From Comamonadaceae bacterium (lineage in GTDB: Bacteria; Pseudomonadota; Gammaproteobacteria; Burkholderiales; Burkholderiaceae_C): a stretch of DNA of 64,000 bases. Every line of letters starts with the position of its first letter. Positions within the stretch are counted from its first letter, which is position 1. Positions 42,055 through 51,691 of the stretch are shown here, in pieces. Below the pieces are notes generated by a model. The model was given only the letters and a program-made list of their open reading frames with translations. It searched no databases and was not told where the DNA came from. The position numbers and the translations under genes were made by a program. The DNA is taken from positions 1 to 64,000 of the forward strand of contig CANGPN010000012.1 in assembly GCA_947456305.1 (NCBI GenBank). The letters run 5' to 3'.

Positions 42055-43098
42055 ATGTACACACAGTCTTTCAATGTGCCCGACGGCCCGTCGCCGACGC
42101 CGGTCAAACACGACATCAAACCGGTGTTGACCCCAGAACAACAGCATGTCTTGGACAGAGCGCAAATGCGTTTTGACGAAGTGATAGACGCTGACGGCAA
42201 GATCGAACCCAAAGACTGGATGCCAGAGGCTTACCGTAAAACATTGGTCAGGCAAATCAGCCAGCACGCGCACAGCGAAATTGTGGGCATGCTGCCCGAA
42301 GGAAACTGGATCAGCCGCGCCCCCAGTTTGAAGCGCAAAGCTATTTTGATTGCCAAGGTGCAGGACGAAGGCGGCCACGGTTTGTATTTGTACAGCGCCG
42401 CAGAAACTTTGGGCACCAGCCGCGACCAGATGTTGGATGCGCTGCATACCGGACGCGCCAAATACAGTTCCATCTTTAACTACCCCACACTCACTTGGGC
42501 GGATGTCGGTGTCATCGGTTGGCTGGTGGATGGCGCGGCCATCATGAATCAAATCCCTTTGTGCCGTTGCAGTTACGGCCCGTATGCACGCGCCATGGTG
42601 CGCATTTGCAAAGAAGAATCCTTTCATCAGCGCCAAGGCTTTGAGTCCTTGATGGTGATGATGCAAGGCAATGCTGAACAACAAGCCATGGTGCAAGACG
42701 CGGTCAACCGCTGGTGGTGGAAATGTCTGGCCATGTTCGGCCCGCCGGATGCCGACAGCACCAACAGCACACAAGGCATGCGCTGGGGCATCAAGCGAGT
42801 AAGCAACGACGATTTGCGACAAAAGTTTGTCGATGCCACCGTGCCGCAAGCCAAGGTGCTGGGCGTGACTTTGCCTGACCCTGATTTGAAATGGAACGAA
42901 GCGCGTGGCCATCACGACTATGGGCAGATTGACTGGGACGAGTTTTGGGCCACAGTGAATGGCAATGGCCCGTGTAACAAAGAACGTTTGGCCACACGGG
43001 TCAAAGCCCACGAAGACGGTCAATGGGTGCGCGATGCCGCCATGGCCTACGCGCGCAAACAGCAACAGCGCCAACAGCAGCAACAGGAGGCCGCATGA
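42055..43098 (+). CDS. paaA: Phenylacetyl-CoA epoxidase subunit PaaA
   Basis: A 347-residue catalytic di-iron subunit that epoxidises the ring of phenylacetyl-CoA. Ferritin-like ligand motifs are visible: [20 protein letters not shown] then [34 protein letters not shown] (ExxH) and [15 protein letters not shown] (ExxH). The start is ATG 42055 after GCGAGGTGA. The C-terminus is Gln-rich. The ATGA overlap with paaB shows coupling. First gene of paaABCDE. Confidence 0.95.
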   Translation: MYTQSFNVPDGPSPTPVKHDIKPVLTPEQQHVLDRAQMRFDEVIDADGKIEPKDWMPEAYRKTLVRQISQHAHSEIVGMLPEGNWISRAPSLKRKAILIAKVQDEGGHGLYLYSAAETLGTSRDQMLDALHTGRAKYSSIFNYPTLTWADVGVIGWLVDGAAIMNQIPLCRCSYGPYARAMVRICKEESFHQRQGFESLMVMMQGNAEQQAMVQDAVNRWWWKCLAMFGPPDADSTNSTQGMRWGIKRVSNDDLRQKFVDATVPQAKVLGVTLPDPDLKWNEARGHHDYGQIDWDEFWATVNGNGPCNKERLATRVKAHEDGQWVRDAAMAYARKQQQRQQQQQEAA

Positions 43099-43397
43099 GC
43101 ACGACCCACAACATCGCCAATGAATGGCCCTTGTGGGAAGTATTCATTCGCAGCAAACAAGGCATAGAGCACAAACATTGCGGCAGCCTGCATGCGGCTG
43201 ATGCGCAGCAGGCATTGCAAATGGCACGCGATGTGTATACGCGCCGTCAAGAAGGCGTGAGCATTTGGGTGATGCCTTCAGCGGCCATCACTGCCAGCGA
43301 CCCGGGTGACAAAGACACCATGTTCGAACCCGCCAAGGACAAGGTGTATCGGCACCCCACTTTTTTTGTGATCCCGGATGAAGTGGGGCACATGTGA
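43095..43397 (+). CDS. paaB: Phenylacetyl-CoA epoxidase subunit PaaB
   Basis: A 100-residue accessory subunit, with [20 protein letters not shown] and [36 protein letters not shown] typical of PaaB. ACAGGAGG lies before the ATG at the paaA end. It is needed for assembly of the epoxidase complex. PaaC begins with GTG overlapping its stop. Confidence 0.95.
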   Translation: MSTTHNIANEWPLWEVFIRSKQGIEHKHCGSLHAADAQQALQMARDVYTRRQEGVSIWVMPSAAITASDPGDKDTMFEPAKDKVYRHPTFFVIPDEVGHM

Positions 43398-44161
43398 ATT
43401 CGCATCAGCGTTTTTTGTTGCATTTGGCGGATAACGCGCTGATATTGGGTCAGCGCAATGCCGAGTGGTGCGGCCACGGTCCCATTCTGGAAGAGGACCT
43501 GGCCATGGCCAATAACTCGCTGGACCTGATCGGCCAATCCAGATTGCTCTACCAGCATGTGGCTCAGTTGCGCAACGACGGCAGCACAGAAGATTCCTTG
43601 GCATATTTCCGCGACCAGCAGGATTTTTTCAATTTCACCTTGCTTGAGTTGCCACACACCACTGCGCTGGCGCCGTCCGCAAGGGCCGAGCGCGATTACG
43701 CAGTCACCATCGCGCGCAATTTTTTATTCAGCGCCTACATGGTGTTGCTGTGGACGCAATTGCAAAGCCATGAAGACAAGCAACTGGCGGCCATCGCCGA
43801 CAAATCTCTCAAAGAAGTGCGCTACCACTTGCAGCACTCCTCTGATTGGTTGATCCGCTTTGGCGACGGCACCGCAGAGTCTCACGCCAAAGCGCAAGCA
43901 GCGCTGGATTTTTTAATGCCGTATACCCAAGAGTTTTGGAGCGATTGGCCTGCTGCTCCGCTTGTGCATGCAGATGCACAGGGCTTGAAACCCACTTGGC
44001 TGGACACAGTAGAACAGGTGCTGGCGCAAGCCGGTCTGCAAACACCGCCCGTTGCTGGTTATGTCACCCAAGGCAAAAACGGTATCCATTCAGAGCACAT
44101 GTCTTACCTGTTGGCAGAGATGCAAAGTCTGGCTCGCCAACACCCTGGTGCCATGTGGTGA
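43394..44161 (+). CDS. paaC: Phenylacetyl-CoA epoxidase subunit PaaC
   Basis: A 255-residue structural ferritin-like subunit that pairs with PaaA. LLHLADNALILGQRNAEWCG and GPILEEDLAMANNSLDLIGQ, then ELPHTTALAPSARAERDYAV and EVRYHLQHSSDWLIRFGDGT are characteristic. Starts with GTG overlapping the paaB stop. Confidence 0.95.
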   Translation: MNSHQRFLLHLADNALILGQRNAEWCGHGPILEEDLAMANNSLDLIGQSRLLYQHVAQLRNDGSTEDSLAYFRDQQDFFNFTLLELPHTTALAPSARAERDYAVTIARNFLFSAYMVLLWTQLQSHEDKQLAAIADKSLKEVRYHLQHSSDWLIRFGDGTAESHAKAQAALDFLMPYTQEFWSDWPAAPLVHADAQGLKPTWLDTVEQVLAQAGLQTPPVAGYVTQGKNGIHSEHMSYLLAEMQSLARQHPGAMW

Positions 44162-44718
44162 ACACCTTGATTGACCAACCGATATTGCCTGACGGCCCGC
44201 TGGCCTTGCCTGCAACGGATGCGCCCGGGTTTGCGCTTTGGCAATTGTTGGAGTCTGTCTGCGACCCTGAAATACCGGTGCTGTCATTGCGCGAAATTGG
44301 TGTGCTCAGAGCAGTGCAACCCGGTCCTTACGCATGGCAGGTATACATCACCCCCACATACAACGGTTGTCCTGCCATATCGCAAATGCAAGACGATATC
44401 CAAAGCTGTTTGCAGCAAGCGGGTTATCACGCCGAAGTGATCAGTTGTTTGTTTCCGGCCTGGTCCAGCGAATGGATCACCTTGGAGGGTAAAGATAAAT
44501 TGCACGCTTACGGCATCGTGCCACCGCATGCCATCGCCACGCCTGCTGGCATGCACCACATCAAGCTGGTGCCTGCAAACACACACCGCTCAGTGGCTTG
44601 CCCGCAATGCGGTTCAACCAACACCACAGAAACATCGCATTTCGGTTCCACCGCATGCAAGGCCATGTACAAATGCCTAGCCTGCATGGAACCGTTTGAC
44701 TATTTCAAACCTTATTGA
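44158..44718 (+). CDS. paaD: Phenylacetate degradation protein PaaD
   Basis: A 186-residue protein of the MIP18/SufT-like family, thought to help mature the Fe-S cluster of the reductase. SVCDPEIPVLSLREIGVLRA and ITPTYNGCPAISQMQDDI form the DUF59 core. A C-terminal zinc-ribbon has CPQCGS and CLACMEPFDYFKP. Starts with GTG 44158 inside the end of paaC. Confidence 0.93.
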   Translation: MNTLIDQPILPDGPLALPATDAPGFALWQLLESVCDPEIPVLSLREIGVLRAVQPGPYAWQVYITPTYNGCPAISQMQDDIQSCLQQAGYHAEVISCLFPAWSSEWITLEGKDKLHAYGIVPPHAIATPAGMHHIKLVPANTHRSVACPQCGSTNTTETSHFGSTACKAMYKCLACMEPFDYFKPY

Positions 44719-44730
44719 TGGCGCGCATGT

Positions 44731-45822
44731 ATGTCTGATGTCAGAAATTTTCACGAGTTGCGCATTGCGCGTGTGCGGCCAGAAGCCGGTGGCTCGGTTG
44801 CCGTGACACTGGCTGTTCCACCTGCGCTTGTTTCATTGTTTTCATTTCAACCCGGTCAGTACCTGACTGTCAAAGCATTGATTGACGGGCAAGAGGTCAG
44901 ACGCAGTTATTCCATTTCCAGCAGCCGGCAACGGTATGACAGCAGCCACGAGATGGAGATTGGCATACGTGCGGTGACGGGCGGGGTGTTTTCAAACTGG
45001 GCGGTGCAGCAGCTCAAAGCCGATGGCGTTCTCGCAGTCATGCCGCCGCAAGGCCGGTTTGTCGTGCAGCAAACCAGCGCAAAACACCGCGCCGGGTTTG
45101 CAGCCGGTTCGGGCATCACGCCGGTGCTGTCCATCATGGCCAGTTGTTTGCAACAGGAAACGGATTCACATTTCACACTGGTTTACGGCAACCGCAACAT
45201 GGCCAGTGTGATGTTCAACGAGACCTTGCAGGACTTGAAAGACAACTACACCGGGCGCGTGACCTTGGTGCATGTGTTGTCCAAACAAGCGCAGGACATT
45301 GAGTTGTTACAAGGCAGGCTTGATGTTGGCAAAGTCACTGAACTGCTCCATACCGTGTTGGCAGCTGGCAGCTTGGATGAGGTGTTTGTTTGCGGGCCGC
45401 AAGCCATGATGGACGATACATGCCGCGCTTTGACGCAGGCTGGTGTGCCGCAAGAGCGAATTCACAGCGAACGTTTTCTGACTGACGGGCAAACACACCG
45501 GGCCCCGCTTGTCATTTCTACAGAGCAGACAGACGACAACGCCACGGTGGCACTGACCTTGGTGCTGGACGGCAAGCAGCACCAACTGCGCATGTCAGCC
45601 GATCAAAAAATTCTGGATGTGGGTCTGGCCGCCGGGCTGGATTTGCCGTATTCATGCCGGGGCGGCGTGTGTTGCACCTGCCGCGCCAAAGTCATGCAAG
45701 GCAGCGTGGTCATGGAAAAAAACTTCACGCTCGAAGACTGGGAAACAAGACAGGGTTTTGTGCTGTCCTGCCAGTCTCGCCCCACCAGTGATTCGGTGAC
45801 TTTGAGTTACGACGAGCGCTGA
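44731..45822 (+). CDS. paaE: Phenylacetyl-CoA epoxidase reductase PaaE
   Basis: A 363-residue reductase. An FAD domain (PGQYLTVKALIDGQEVRRSY SIS) and an NADPH domain (GFAAGSGITPVLSIMASCLQ; EVFVCGPQAMMD) are followed by a plant-type 2Fe-2S domain with CRGGVCCTCRAKV and a final Cys in VLSCQSRP. It feeds NADPH electrons to PaaAC. The downstream pathway genes (paaF, G, H, J, K, Z) are not in this window. Confidence 0.94.
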   Translation: MSDVRNFHELRIARVRPEAGGSVAVTLAVPPALVSLFSFQPGQYLTVKALIDGQEVRRSYSISSSRQRYDSSHEMEIGIRAVTGGVFSNWAVQQLKADGVLAVMPPQGRFVVQQTSAKHRAGFAAGSGITPVLSIMASCLQQETDSHFTLVYGNRNMASVMFNETLQDLKDNYTGRVTLVHVLSKQAQDIELLQGRLDVGKVTELLHTVLAAGSLDEVFVCGPQAMMDDTCRALTQAGVPQERIHSERFLTDGQTHRAPLVISTEQTDDNATVALTLVLDGKQHQLRMSADQKILDVGLAAGLDLPYSCRGGVCCTCRAKVMQGSVVMEKNFTLEDWETRQGFVLSCQSRPTSDSVTLSYDER

Positions 45823-45915
45823 GGCTAAAACCCTTGCGCCACGGGTGCATTACTGCCTTGCAGACGCAATGCCGTATGCTGAATTAATATGCGCTGAACA
45901 AACGGGGTGGCGTGA

Positions 45916-46878
45916 ATGTGGCTGCGGTTATTTTTTATTTCTTTTTTCTGCGGGTGTGCCGCTTCGTATGCACAAGACCTGCCCAGACTGCACAACTGGA
46001 CCGTGGAGCACCCCAGCTGGAAAGAAGAAAAAGCCGAATTGGCCTATGTCGCCAGCCGCTGTGCCACCATGTTTGAGACCATAGGCAATTATTTCGCCGC
46101 CAACCCTGTGCACGACGAGCAGCGCCGCAGCGCAAATGCGTATTTGTCCCACAGCGATATGTATGCACGCATAGGTTATTTTTTGAGCATCAAAAGCGGC
46201 GTCACAGAACGTGAAGCAGTGGATCGCCAGGCCATATTCAGCCAAGACTTCAGTCAGCAAATGCAAGCCAATTTGGCAGCGCATAACAATGTCATGGTGC
46301 CGCCGCTCAGTTTGGATCTGGAGGTGTGCATGTTGAATTTCAGGTTCGCCGAGGTACAGGCCAGACAGCTGGAAACCGACTATTCCAACGCGGGAAATAT
46401 CACTTCGGTGGCAGCCCCTCTAGTAGACAAGGCTTTTGACGGTCAAGCGCTGAATCTGGTTTGGGATTTCATCAAATCACAAACCGGCGCACCGCCAAAC
46501 GCGCCTTTGCCGCGTTTGGTGATACAGCCCGGCTTGCCCACCAGCGCGCGTATGGTGTTTGAATTTCCGTCTGAAGACCAGCCCGGTAATGCTTTGCAAA
46601 TCAATGTCTCGCCACGCACACTACAGACTTGGAGCCGTTCCATGGTGAGCTGGGCTTTGGGTCATGAACTGGTGCATTACGCTTTTTTGATGCGCGAAAA
46701 CCAGTGGAAGCCTCAGAAGATTTACAAAAACTCCATCAAACACCACTGCAACCCCGAGTTCCTCAAATTGACCGGTGATATCGCCGACTTGATCTCAGAC
46801 ACGCAAATGCCAAGTCGAGAGCGATTGCGGATGTACTCTGAAGTCTTCCGAAGCTGTACCCGGCACCCGGATCAATAA
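45916..46878 (+). CDS. Exported HExxH metalloprotease-like protein
   Basis: A 320-residue protein with a signal peptide (FFISFFCGCAASYAQ). The zinc site GHELVHYAF (HExxH) lies at about residues 250-258, and a downstream Glu or His ligand could be in KHHCNPEFLKLTGDIADLIS. I do not recognise the family beyond this motif. Lies alone between paaE and a convergent membrane protein. Confidence 0.65.
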   Translation: MWLRLFFISFFCGCAASYAQDLPRLHNWTVEHPSWKEEKAELAYVASRCATMFETIGNYFAANPVHDEQRRSANAYLSHSDMYARIGYFLSIKSGVTEREAVDRQAIFSQDFSQQMQANLAAHNNVMVPPLSLDLEVCMLNFRFAEVQARQLETDYSNAGNITSVAAPLVDKAFDGQALNLVWDFIKSQTGAPPNAPLPRLVIQPGLPTSARMVFEFPSEDQPGNALQINVSPRTLQTWSRSMVSWALGHELVHYAFLMRENQWKPQKIYKNSIKHHCNPEFLKLTGDIADLISDTQMPSRERLRMYSEVFRSCTRHPDQ

Positions 46879-46907
46879 ACCCAACTGTTTCTAGCAACAC
46901 TCAGAAC

Positions 46908-47279
46908 TCAGTTAACAATGTTGAGCTTGCTCCGGGCCAAGTCGTAATTCGGGTCGGCGCTGTCCAATACCCAGCCGCTGGTGAGCATTCGGTTCATGAA
47001 CTGGCGGTTGTACAAAAACGGAAAAATCAGTTGTGACAAACCGAATGACACCAGTGTGATGACGAGGTGCAGCACGCCCACACCGAGTTCACCGCGAACC
47101 ACCGGCACCAACCAACCAAAGAACAAATACGTCCAACTGTAGCCAACGTAACCGTTTTTGGCTATGCCTGACACGCTGTGAATAATGCGCACCTTTTTTT
47201 GCAAGCCGATCAACAGCAGACCCAGTATCAGCGGGCTGAAGACCACAAAGACCAACGCCCATATCCAGAAGGTTTCCAT
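46908..47279 (-). CDS. Small membrane protein
   Basis: A 123-residue protein with hydrophobic segments at about residues 4-27, 47-60 and 68-90 (WALVFVVFSPLILGLLLIGL; LFFGWLVPVVRGELGVGVLH). No family recognised with certainty. Upstream lies about 200 bp before cobT. Confidence 0.6.
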   Translation of the reverse strand: METFWIWALVFVVFSPLILGLLLIGLQKKVRIIHSVSGIAKNGYVGYSWTYLFFGWLVPVVRGELGVGVLHLVITLVSFGLSQLIFPFLYNRQFMNRMLTSGWVLDSADPNYDLARSKLNIVN

Positions 47280-47359
47280 TCATTGCTCCTTCGATGAAAA
47301 GCCTAGCATACGCTTTTGTGATGGTCTGCCTGCCGCAACAAGCTGATGTACGCATCGAC

Positions 47360-47459
47360 CGCTGCCGGTGCTCACTTTGGACAGCGTGTTTGAAGGTCTG
47401 GCAGACTATGTGCAATCGCACTTTGAACCCGACGTGTTGGACGAGCTGATTCTTTGACT
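47360..47459 (+). other. Possible gene remnant before cobT
   Basis: In the frame ending TGA at 47457-47459 the plus strand reads THRPLPVLTLDSVFEGLADY VQSHFEPDVLDELIL. This looks like a protein C-terminus, but a stop lies 30 bp upstream of it and there is no start. It may be the decayed end of a gene. No B12 riboswitch is apparent in this interval. Confidence 0.3.
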
Positions 47460-47486
47460 GCATCCTCTGATTTAAAAAATGACAAC

Positions 47487-48569
47487 ATGAACCCCGTGCT
47501 ACCTAAGCTTACTGATATACATGACCCGGTGCTGCATAGCGTCTTGCTAGCCGCCATAGACAATAAAACCAAGCCCTTAGGTTCGCTGGGGCGGTTGGAA
47601 GCATTGGCCGTGCAAATAGGCGAAATTCTGGGCACCCAGCAACCGGTGCTGACGCATCCGCAAATGGTGGTGTTTGCTGCCGACCACGGGTTGACCGCGC
47701 AAGGTATATCTGCTTTTCCCACCGATGTAAGTTGGCAAATGGTTGAAAACTTTTTAGCGGGCAGTGCCGCGGTCAGCGTGCTGGCGCGTCAGCACGGCTT
47801 GGCGTTGACCGTGGTCGACTGCGGCGTCAACCGCGATTTTCTGGTGGGTCTGCCCGCGGGTACGCAACGCGCAGGTTTGTTGGTTCGCAAAGTCACAGGC
47901 GCTGAATACGGTACGGCTGATTCGTCGCAAGGCGTGGCGATGACTTTCTTGCAGTGCGAACAAGCGTTAAGCAATGGCATGGCATTGGTAAGCGACTTGC
48001 CCGGCAATGCACTGCTTCTCGGCGAGATGGGTATAGGTAATACCTCGGCAGCTTCGTTGCTATTAGCTCGACTGGCGGGGTTAGATATTGAACTGTGTAC
48101 CGGCGCGGGCACTGGCCTGGATGCTGTGGCCGTGGCGCGCAAATGCGAGGTCTTGCGTGGAGTGCTGGCGCTGCACGCTGGTGCAACGCAGCCTTTAGAC
48201 GCCTTGGCAGCTTTCGGCGGGCTGGAGATCGCCACTATGGTGGGCGCTGTGTTGCAAGCGGCAGCACAGCGAAGAGTCATCGTAGTGGACGGGTTTATTG
48301 CCAGCGCGGCGGTGCTTGTGGCGCAAGCGCTGCAACCGCTGGTCTTGCAGCGCTGTGTGTTTGCGCACCGCTCGGGCGAGCGCGGTCACTCTTTGATGCT
48401 GAATGCCCTGAAAGCCGAGCCGCTGCTGGATTTGCAATTGCGTCTGGGCGAGGGCTCGGGAGCGGCACTGGCTTGGCCGCTGTTGCAATCAGCTTGCGCC
48501 ATTTTGCGAGAGATGGCCAGTTTTGCCTCGGCTGGTGTGTCTGAAAAATCTTCATCGGTTATTGCATGA
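47487..48569 (+). CDS. cobT: Nicotinate-nucleotide:dimethylbenzimidazole phosphoribosyltransferase
   Basis: A 360-residue enzyme that makes alpha-ribazole phosphate for the lower ligand of cobalamin. AIDNKTKPLGSLGRLEALAV, MVVFAADHGLTAQGISAFP, MGIGNTSAASLLLARL and GFIASAAVLVAQ are CobT hallmarks, with the catalytic Glu in the C-terminal half (SGERGHSLMLNALKAEPLLD, LQLRLGEGSGAALAWPL). Started at ATG 47487. Overlaps cobS by 4 bp. Confidence 0.95.
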   Translation: MNPVLPKLTDIHDPVLHSVLLAAIDNKTKPLGSLGRLEALAVQIGEILGTQQPVLTHPQMVVFAADHGLTAQGISAFPTDVSWQMVENFLAGSAAVSVLARQHGLALTVVDCGVNRDFLVGLPAGTQRAGLLVRKVTGAEYGTADSSQGVAMTFLQCEQALSNGMALVSDLPGNALLLGEMGIGNTSAASLLLARLAGLDIELCTGAGTGLDAVAVARKCEVLRGVLALHAGATQPLDALAAFGGLEIATMVGAVLQAAAQRRVIVVDGFIASAAVLVAQALQPLVLQRCVFAHRSGERGHSLMLNALKAEPLLDLQLRLGEGSGAALAWPLLQSACAILREMASFASAGVSEKSSSVIA

Positions 48570-49426
48570 CAGCGCTGCGACATTTTTTGTTGGCGCTGCA
48601 GTTTTTCACGCGCATTCCGGTTATCGGACGGCTGGCCGATTGGGTGGGATTCAGCCCGGCCATGTTGCGCGCGAGTGCGGCGTATTTTCCAGCGGTCGGC
48701 GTGGTGATTGGCGGTTTGGTGGTGGTGGTGACTGCAGCGCTCATGCACTATTTGCCGACGGCGTATACGCCTTTGGTGGCCGCCGCATTGGGCACGGCTT
48801 GGAGTGTCTGGCTGACTGGCGCATTCCACGAAGACGGTCTGGCCGATGTGGCTGATGGTTTGGGCGGCAGCTATGACCGCGAGCGGGCTCTCATCATCAT
48901 GAAAGACTCGCGTGTAGGTGCTTTCGGTGCCATTGCCGTGGTGCTGGCCTTGTTGAGCAAAGTGGCCTTGTTGGCAATGCTCGGCGCAGTCGGCTCGGTC
49001 TGGATGTGTTTGGCTTTGATGGCCGCGCATGTGGTTTCGCGTACCTGGCCGTTGTTCGTCATTCGTTGGTTACCGCATGTGGGAGACGATTCAGGCTCTA
49101 AGTCCAAACCGCTGGCCGATCAAATCAGTTTAAGCAGCTTGTTTCTTGCTGTTGCTTGGTGTGTGGGTGCATTGGCTTTGAGCGTATGGGTTGCAGCGTC
49201 TGTGCTTTCAGGATCCGGTGTGCATTCACTGTCACTAGCGCAGGTTTTAGCCGTATTGAAAGTCTTGGCGTGCGGCGGTCTGGCCAGCGCTCTGGCCTTT
49301 GTATATGTTCTGCGCCTGTTTGCGCGGCGTTTGCAAGGCTTTACCGGCGACTGCCTGGGCACCACACAGCAGATGTGTGAGATTGCGTTTTACTTGGGCT
49401 GTGCGCTGGCCTTAGGTGATCTTTGA
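48566..49426 (+). CDS. cobS: Adenosylcobinamide-GDP ribazoletransferase
   Basis: A 286-residue membrane enzyme joining alpha-ribazole to adenosylcobinamide-GDP, the last step of cobalamin assembly. LALQFFTRIPVIGRLADW, GAFHEDGLADVADGLGGSYD and RALIIMKDSRVGAFGAIAVV are the conserved acidic motifs. Several helices. Its end lies 19 bp before cobC. Confidence 0.95.
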   Translation: MTALRHFLLALQFFTRIPVIGRLADWVGFSPAMLRASAAYFPAVGVVIGGLVVVVTAALMHYLPTAYTPLVAAALGTAWSVWLTGAFHEDGLADVADGLGGSYDRERALIIMKDSRVGAFGAIAVVLALLSKVALLAMLGAVGSVWMCLALMAAHVVSRTWPLFVIRWLPHVGDDSGSKSKPLADQISLSSLFLAVAWCVGALALSVWVAASVLSGSGVHSLSLAQVLAVLKVLACGGLASALAFVYVLRLFARRLQGFTGDCLGTTQQMCEIAFYLGCALALGDL

Positions 49427-49445
49427 CTGCCATGGATTAGCACTC

Positions 49446-49994
49446 ATGAAGCTGTGGATAGTCAGACACGCCAAGCCGCTGATAGATAGCGGTATTTGCT
49501 ACGGGGCACTCGATCTAGCGGCAGACGCTCAGCACACCTTCCAAGCTGCGCATGCATTGGCGCAAGTGCTGCCCGCGCCATGCACAGTTCTGGTATCGCC
49601 TTTGCAGCGTTGTCTGCAACTTTCTGATGCACTGTCTGCACTAAGGCCGGACTTAAAGCCGCAGACCGACGCGAGCTTGCGTGAAATGGACTTCGGCAAA
49701 TGGGAGGGTGTGGCCTGGGACGCCATACCCCTGGCGGCGATGCAAACCTGGACCGATGATTTCGGTGCGCACCGCTTCGGTGGAGTAGAAAGTGCTAATG
49801 AGGTATTGGCGCGGGTGGCACAAGGGTGGAATGCAGCAAGGCAACACAAAAATGAAGACCATGTATGGATCACCCATGCCGGTGTGGCACGGGCTGTGCA
49901 GTTAATTTCACAAGGCGTCCTCCGTGTGGACAGTGCCAGCCAGTGGCCCAAGGAAGCGCCGGGGTACGGGCAGTGGTGGTGTGTGAACGGTTAA
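49446..49994 (+). CDS. cobC: Alpha-ribazole phosphatase / histidine phosphatase
   Basis: A 182-residue histidine phosphatase. The motif LWIVRHAKPLIDSGICYGAL starts the protein with catalytic RHA, SPLQRCLQLSDAL and LREMDFGKWEGVAWD follow, and the second His is in VWITHAGVARA. With cobT and cobS it forms the lower-ligand branch. ATG 49446 is chosen because the frame upstream lacks family sequence. Confidence 0.9.
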   Translation: MKLWIVRHAKPLIDSGICYGALDLAADAQHTFQAAHALAQVLPAPCTVLVSPLQRCLQLSDALSALRPDLKPQTDASLREMDFGKWEGVAWDAIPLAAMQTWTDDFGAHRFGGVESANEVLARVAQGWNAARQHKNEDHVWITHAGVARAVQLISQGVLRVDSASQWPKEAPGYGQWWCVNG

Positions 49995-50072
49995 ACGTCC
50001 AAATTTTTCAGCGTTTTGAGCGCGTTTCCTGTTGGGCGCACTTGGCCTTGGCATTGGACTTATATTAAGCGA

Positions 50073-51020
50073 ATGGACAGACTGCAAAACATCGAGACCT
50101 TTGTGCGTGTCGCGCAAACACAAAGCTTTGCCGAGGCGGCCAGGCAGTTGCGTGTGTCTAAATCGGTGGTGACCACCCGGGTCAAGCAACTCGAAGACTA
50201 TTTGGGCGCGGCTTTGTTTCACCGCAGCACGCGCTTGGTTCGCTTGAGTGAACTCGGTCAAACCTTTTTGCGCGACTGCACCGAACTGGTGTCGCAGGCC
50301 AACAGCGTGGTCGATCAGATGCGCGATGTGCAGACCAAACCCGCAGGCACATTGCGGGTACATGCATTGACCGGCTTGGTGTTGGGAAATTTCGCTTCCC
50401 TGCTGCACCAATTCCAAACGGCTTATCCGGATATACGCATGGACTTGATCGTCAGCGATGTGGTGGTGGACCCGGTCAAGGCCGGTGTCGATTGCGCCTT
50501 GCAGATTTTTCCACCCAATTCAGATGAACTCATCTCACGCAAACTGTTTCCGGTGCGCCGGGTGTTTTGTGCCACGCCGCAGTATTTGCAGTCGCATGAA
50601 GCACCTCAGTCGCCGCGCGATTTGCATAAACACAAACTGGGTTTGTATTCGGGCTATCCCACGCGTGACCAATGGACGTTCTATCACCAAGGTGATTCAT
50701 TGACCATGTATTTGTCTGCCAGTCTCTTGACCAACAGCGTGCATTTGCTGCGTGAATACGCGTTGGCCCATGCAGGTATTGTGTGTTTGCCCACTTTGGT
50801 GGCGGGCGAAGACATATTGAAAGGGAATTTGCAAGTGGTCATGCCTGAGCATTTGCTGTCTTCGTTTTCATTGAGTGCGGTGTATGCAGGCACTTCAAGG
50901 CATGCGGTGAAATTGAATTTGTTCATTGAACATATCGCCAACAAATTCACCCGCGAGCCGCCGTGGGACGCAGATTTGATTGCCAAAGGTTTGATACCCG
51001 AAACCTTGATTTCCACCTGA
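50073..51020 (+). CDS. LysR-type regulator of the hydroquinone cluster
   Basis: A 315-residue LysR-family regulator. The HTH is at residues 2-60 (LQNIETFVRVAQTQSFAEAA RQLRVSKSVVTTRVKQLEDY). The effector domain is typical, e.g. TLRVHALTGLVLGNFASLLH and VSDVVVDPVKAGVDCALQIF. It lies 152 bp upstream of the dioxygenase gene in the same direction. By position it is the likely regulator of the hydroquinone genes; LysR proteins usually activate on sensing a pathway intermediate. Confidence 0.88.
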   Translation: MDRLQNIETFVRVAQTQSFAEAARQLRVSKSVVTTRVKQLEDYLGAALFHRSTRLVRLSELGQTFLRDCTELVSQANSVVDQMRDVQTKPAGTLRVHALTGLVLGNFASLLHQFQTAYPDIRMDLIVSDVVVDPVKAGVDCALQIFPPNSDELISRKLFPVRRVFCATPQYLQSHEAPQSPRDLHKHKLGLYSGYPTRDQWTFYHQGDSLTMYLSASLLTNSVHLLREYALAHAGIVCLPTLVAGEDILKGNLQVVMPEHLLSSFSLSAVYAGTSRHAVKLNLFIEHIANKFTREPPWDADLIAKGLIPETLIST

Positions 51021-51037
51021 GCCCGGGCGTAGGCTTT

Positions 51038-51090
51038 CGGGTTAACCCGATATATTGTTCGGTTATGGCGAACAATCTACTTTTTAACTG
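51038..51090 (+). promoter_or_regulatory. Regulatory block A upstream of the hydroquinone dioxygenase genes
   Basis: CGGGTTAACCCG (51038-51049) is a perfect palindrome. It is followed by ATTGTTC-N9-GAACAAT (51054-51076) and CTACTTTTTAACTGAGGTCTACC. The same string order, with the same 9-bp spacing, recurs at 55359-55420 before the transporter operon. It lies 97 bp before the dioxygenase start. A shared operator/promoter is the simplest reading; a T-rich tail means a terminator for the regulator gene cannot be excluded. Confidence 0.6.
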
Positions 51091-51172
51091 AGGTCTACCG
51101 CCTGCAGTCCGCCAAGCCTACAGTCTGACTACCCCATTTGTTTGATGGCAGATATGCCGAGGAGACCATGCC

Positions 51173-51679
51173 ATGACCGTGAATTACCACACCCACTTCG
51201 GCTCGCTCAAGAGCTATGAAAAAGGCCGCGTCGAGCCCATCGATGACGATGTCAAACATTACGCCTTTTCAAATTGCTTTGAAATTGCCAGCAAGTCCAA
51301 GCCTTATGAAAAAGTGGTGTTCGGACAAAACCAGATTTATGTGTTGGAGGCCTTGCGTGCCGAAGGCACATCGCCTTGGTACACCTGCGCGCATGATGAA
51401 TTTGCGCTCAGCATGGACGGCGATATAGAGATTCATCTCATCAAATTGGACGCGGCTCAAACCGTCAAAGACGAGGACAAAAACGGCGCTGTGCTGGTGC
51501 AAGGCGAACCCAAGGGTGCCAAGATGGGTTGGATGAAGATCAAACGCGGTCACCAGGCCCTGCTGCCGAAAAACACCGCCTACCAATTCAAAAGCGCCCA
51601 AGCCGGTGTGTTGATATTGCAAACCTGCAAAGGCGATTTGTCGGTTGAGAAATGGGCAGACATCTGCCAAACCGCTTAA
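51173..51679 (+). CDS. hapC: Hydroquinone 1,2-dioxygenase small subunit
   Basis: A 168-residue subunit matching in size and order the HapC/PnpC1-type small subunit of two-component Fe(II) hydroquinone dioxygenase, which cleaves hydroquinone to 4-hydroxymuconic semialdehyde. A cupin-like body is visible (SPWYTCAHDEFALSMDGDIE, KIKRGHQALLPKNTAYQFKS). Gene 12 bp before the large subunit. The call depends on recognised family sequence plus the two genes that follow; the symbol is by analogy to Pseudomonas. Confidence 0.85.
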   Translation: MTVNYHTHFGSLKSYEKGRVEPIDDDVKHYAFSNCFEIASKSKPYEKVVFGQNQIYVLEALRAEGTSPWYTCAHDEFALSMDGDIEIHLIKLDAAQTVKDEDKNGAVLVQGEPKGAKMGWMKIKRGHQALLPKNTAYQFKSAQAGVLILQTCKGDLSVEKWADICQTA

Positions 51680-51691
51680 GGAGACACAGAC

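Noticed and set aside
42022-43083. Minus-strand open frame of 353 codons
   Set aside because: Antisense shadow of paaA, which is certain from its motifs.
47280-47486. Cobalamin riboswitch before cobT
   Set aside because: I could not find the conserved B12-box or a matching set of stems; the interval instead contains what looks like a gene remnant.
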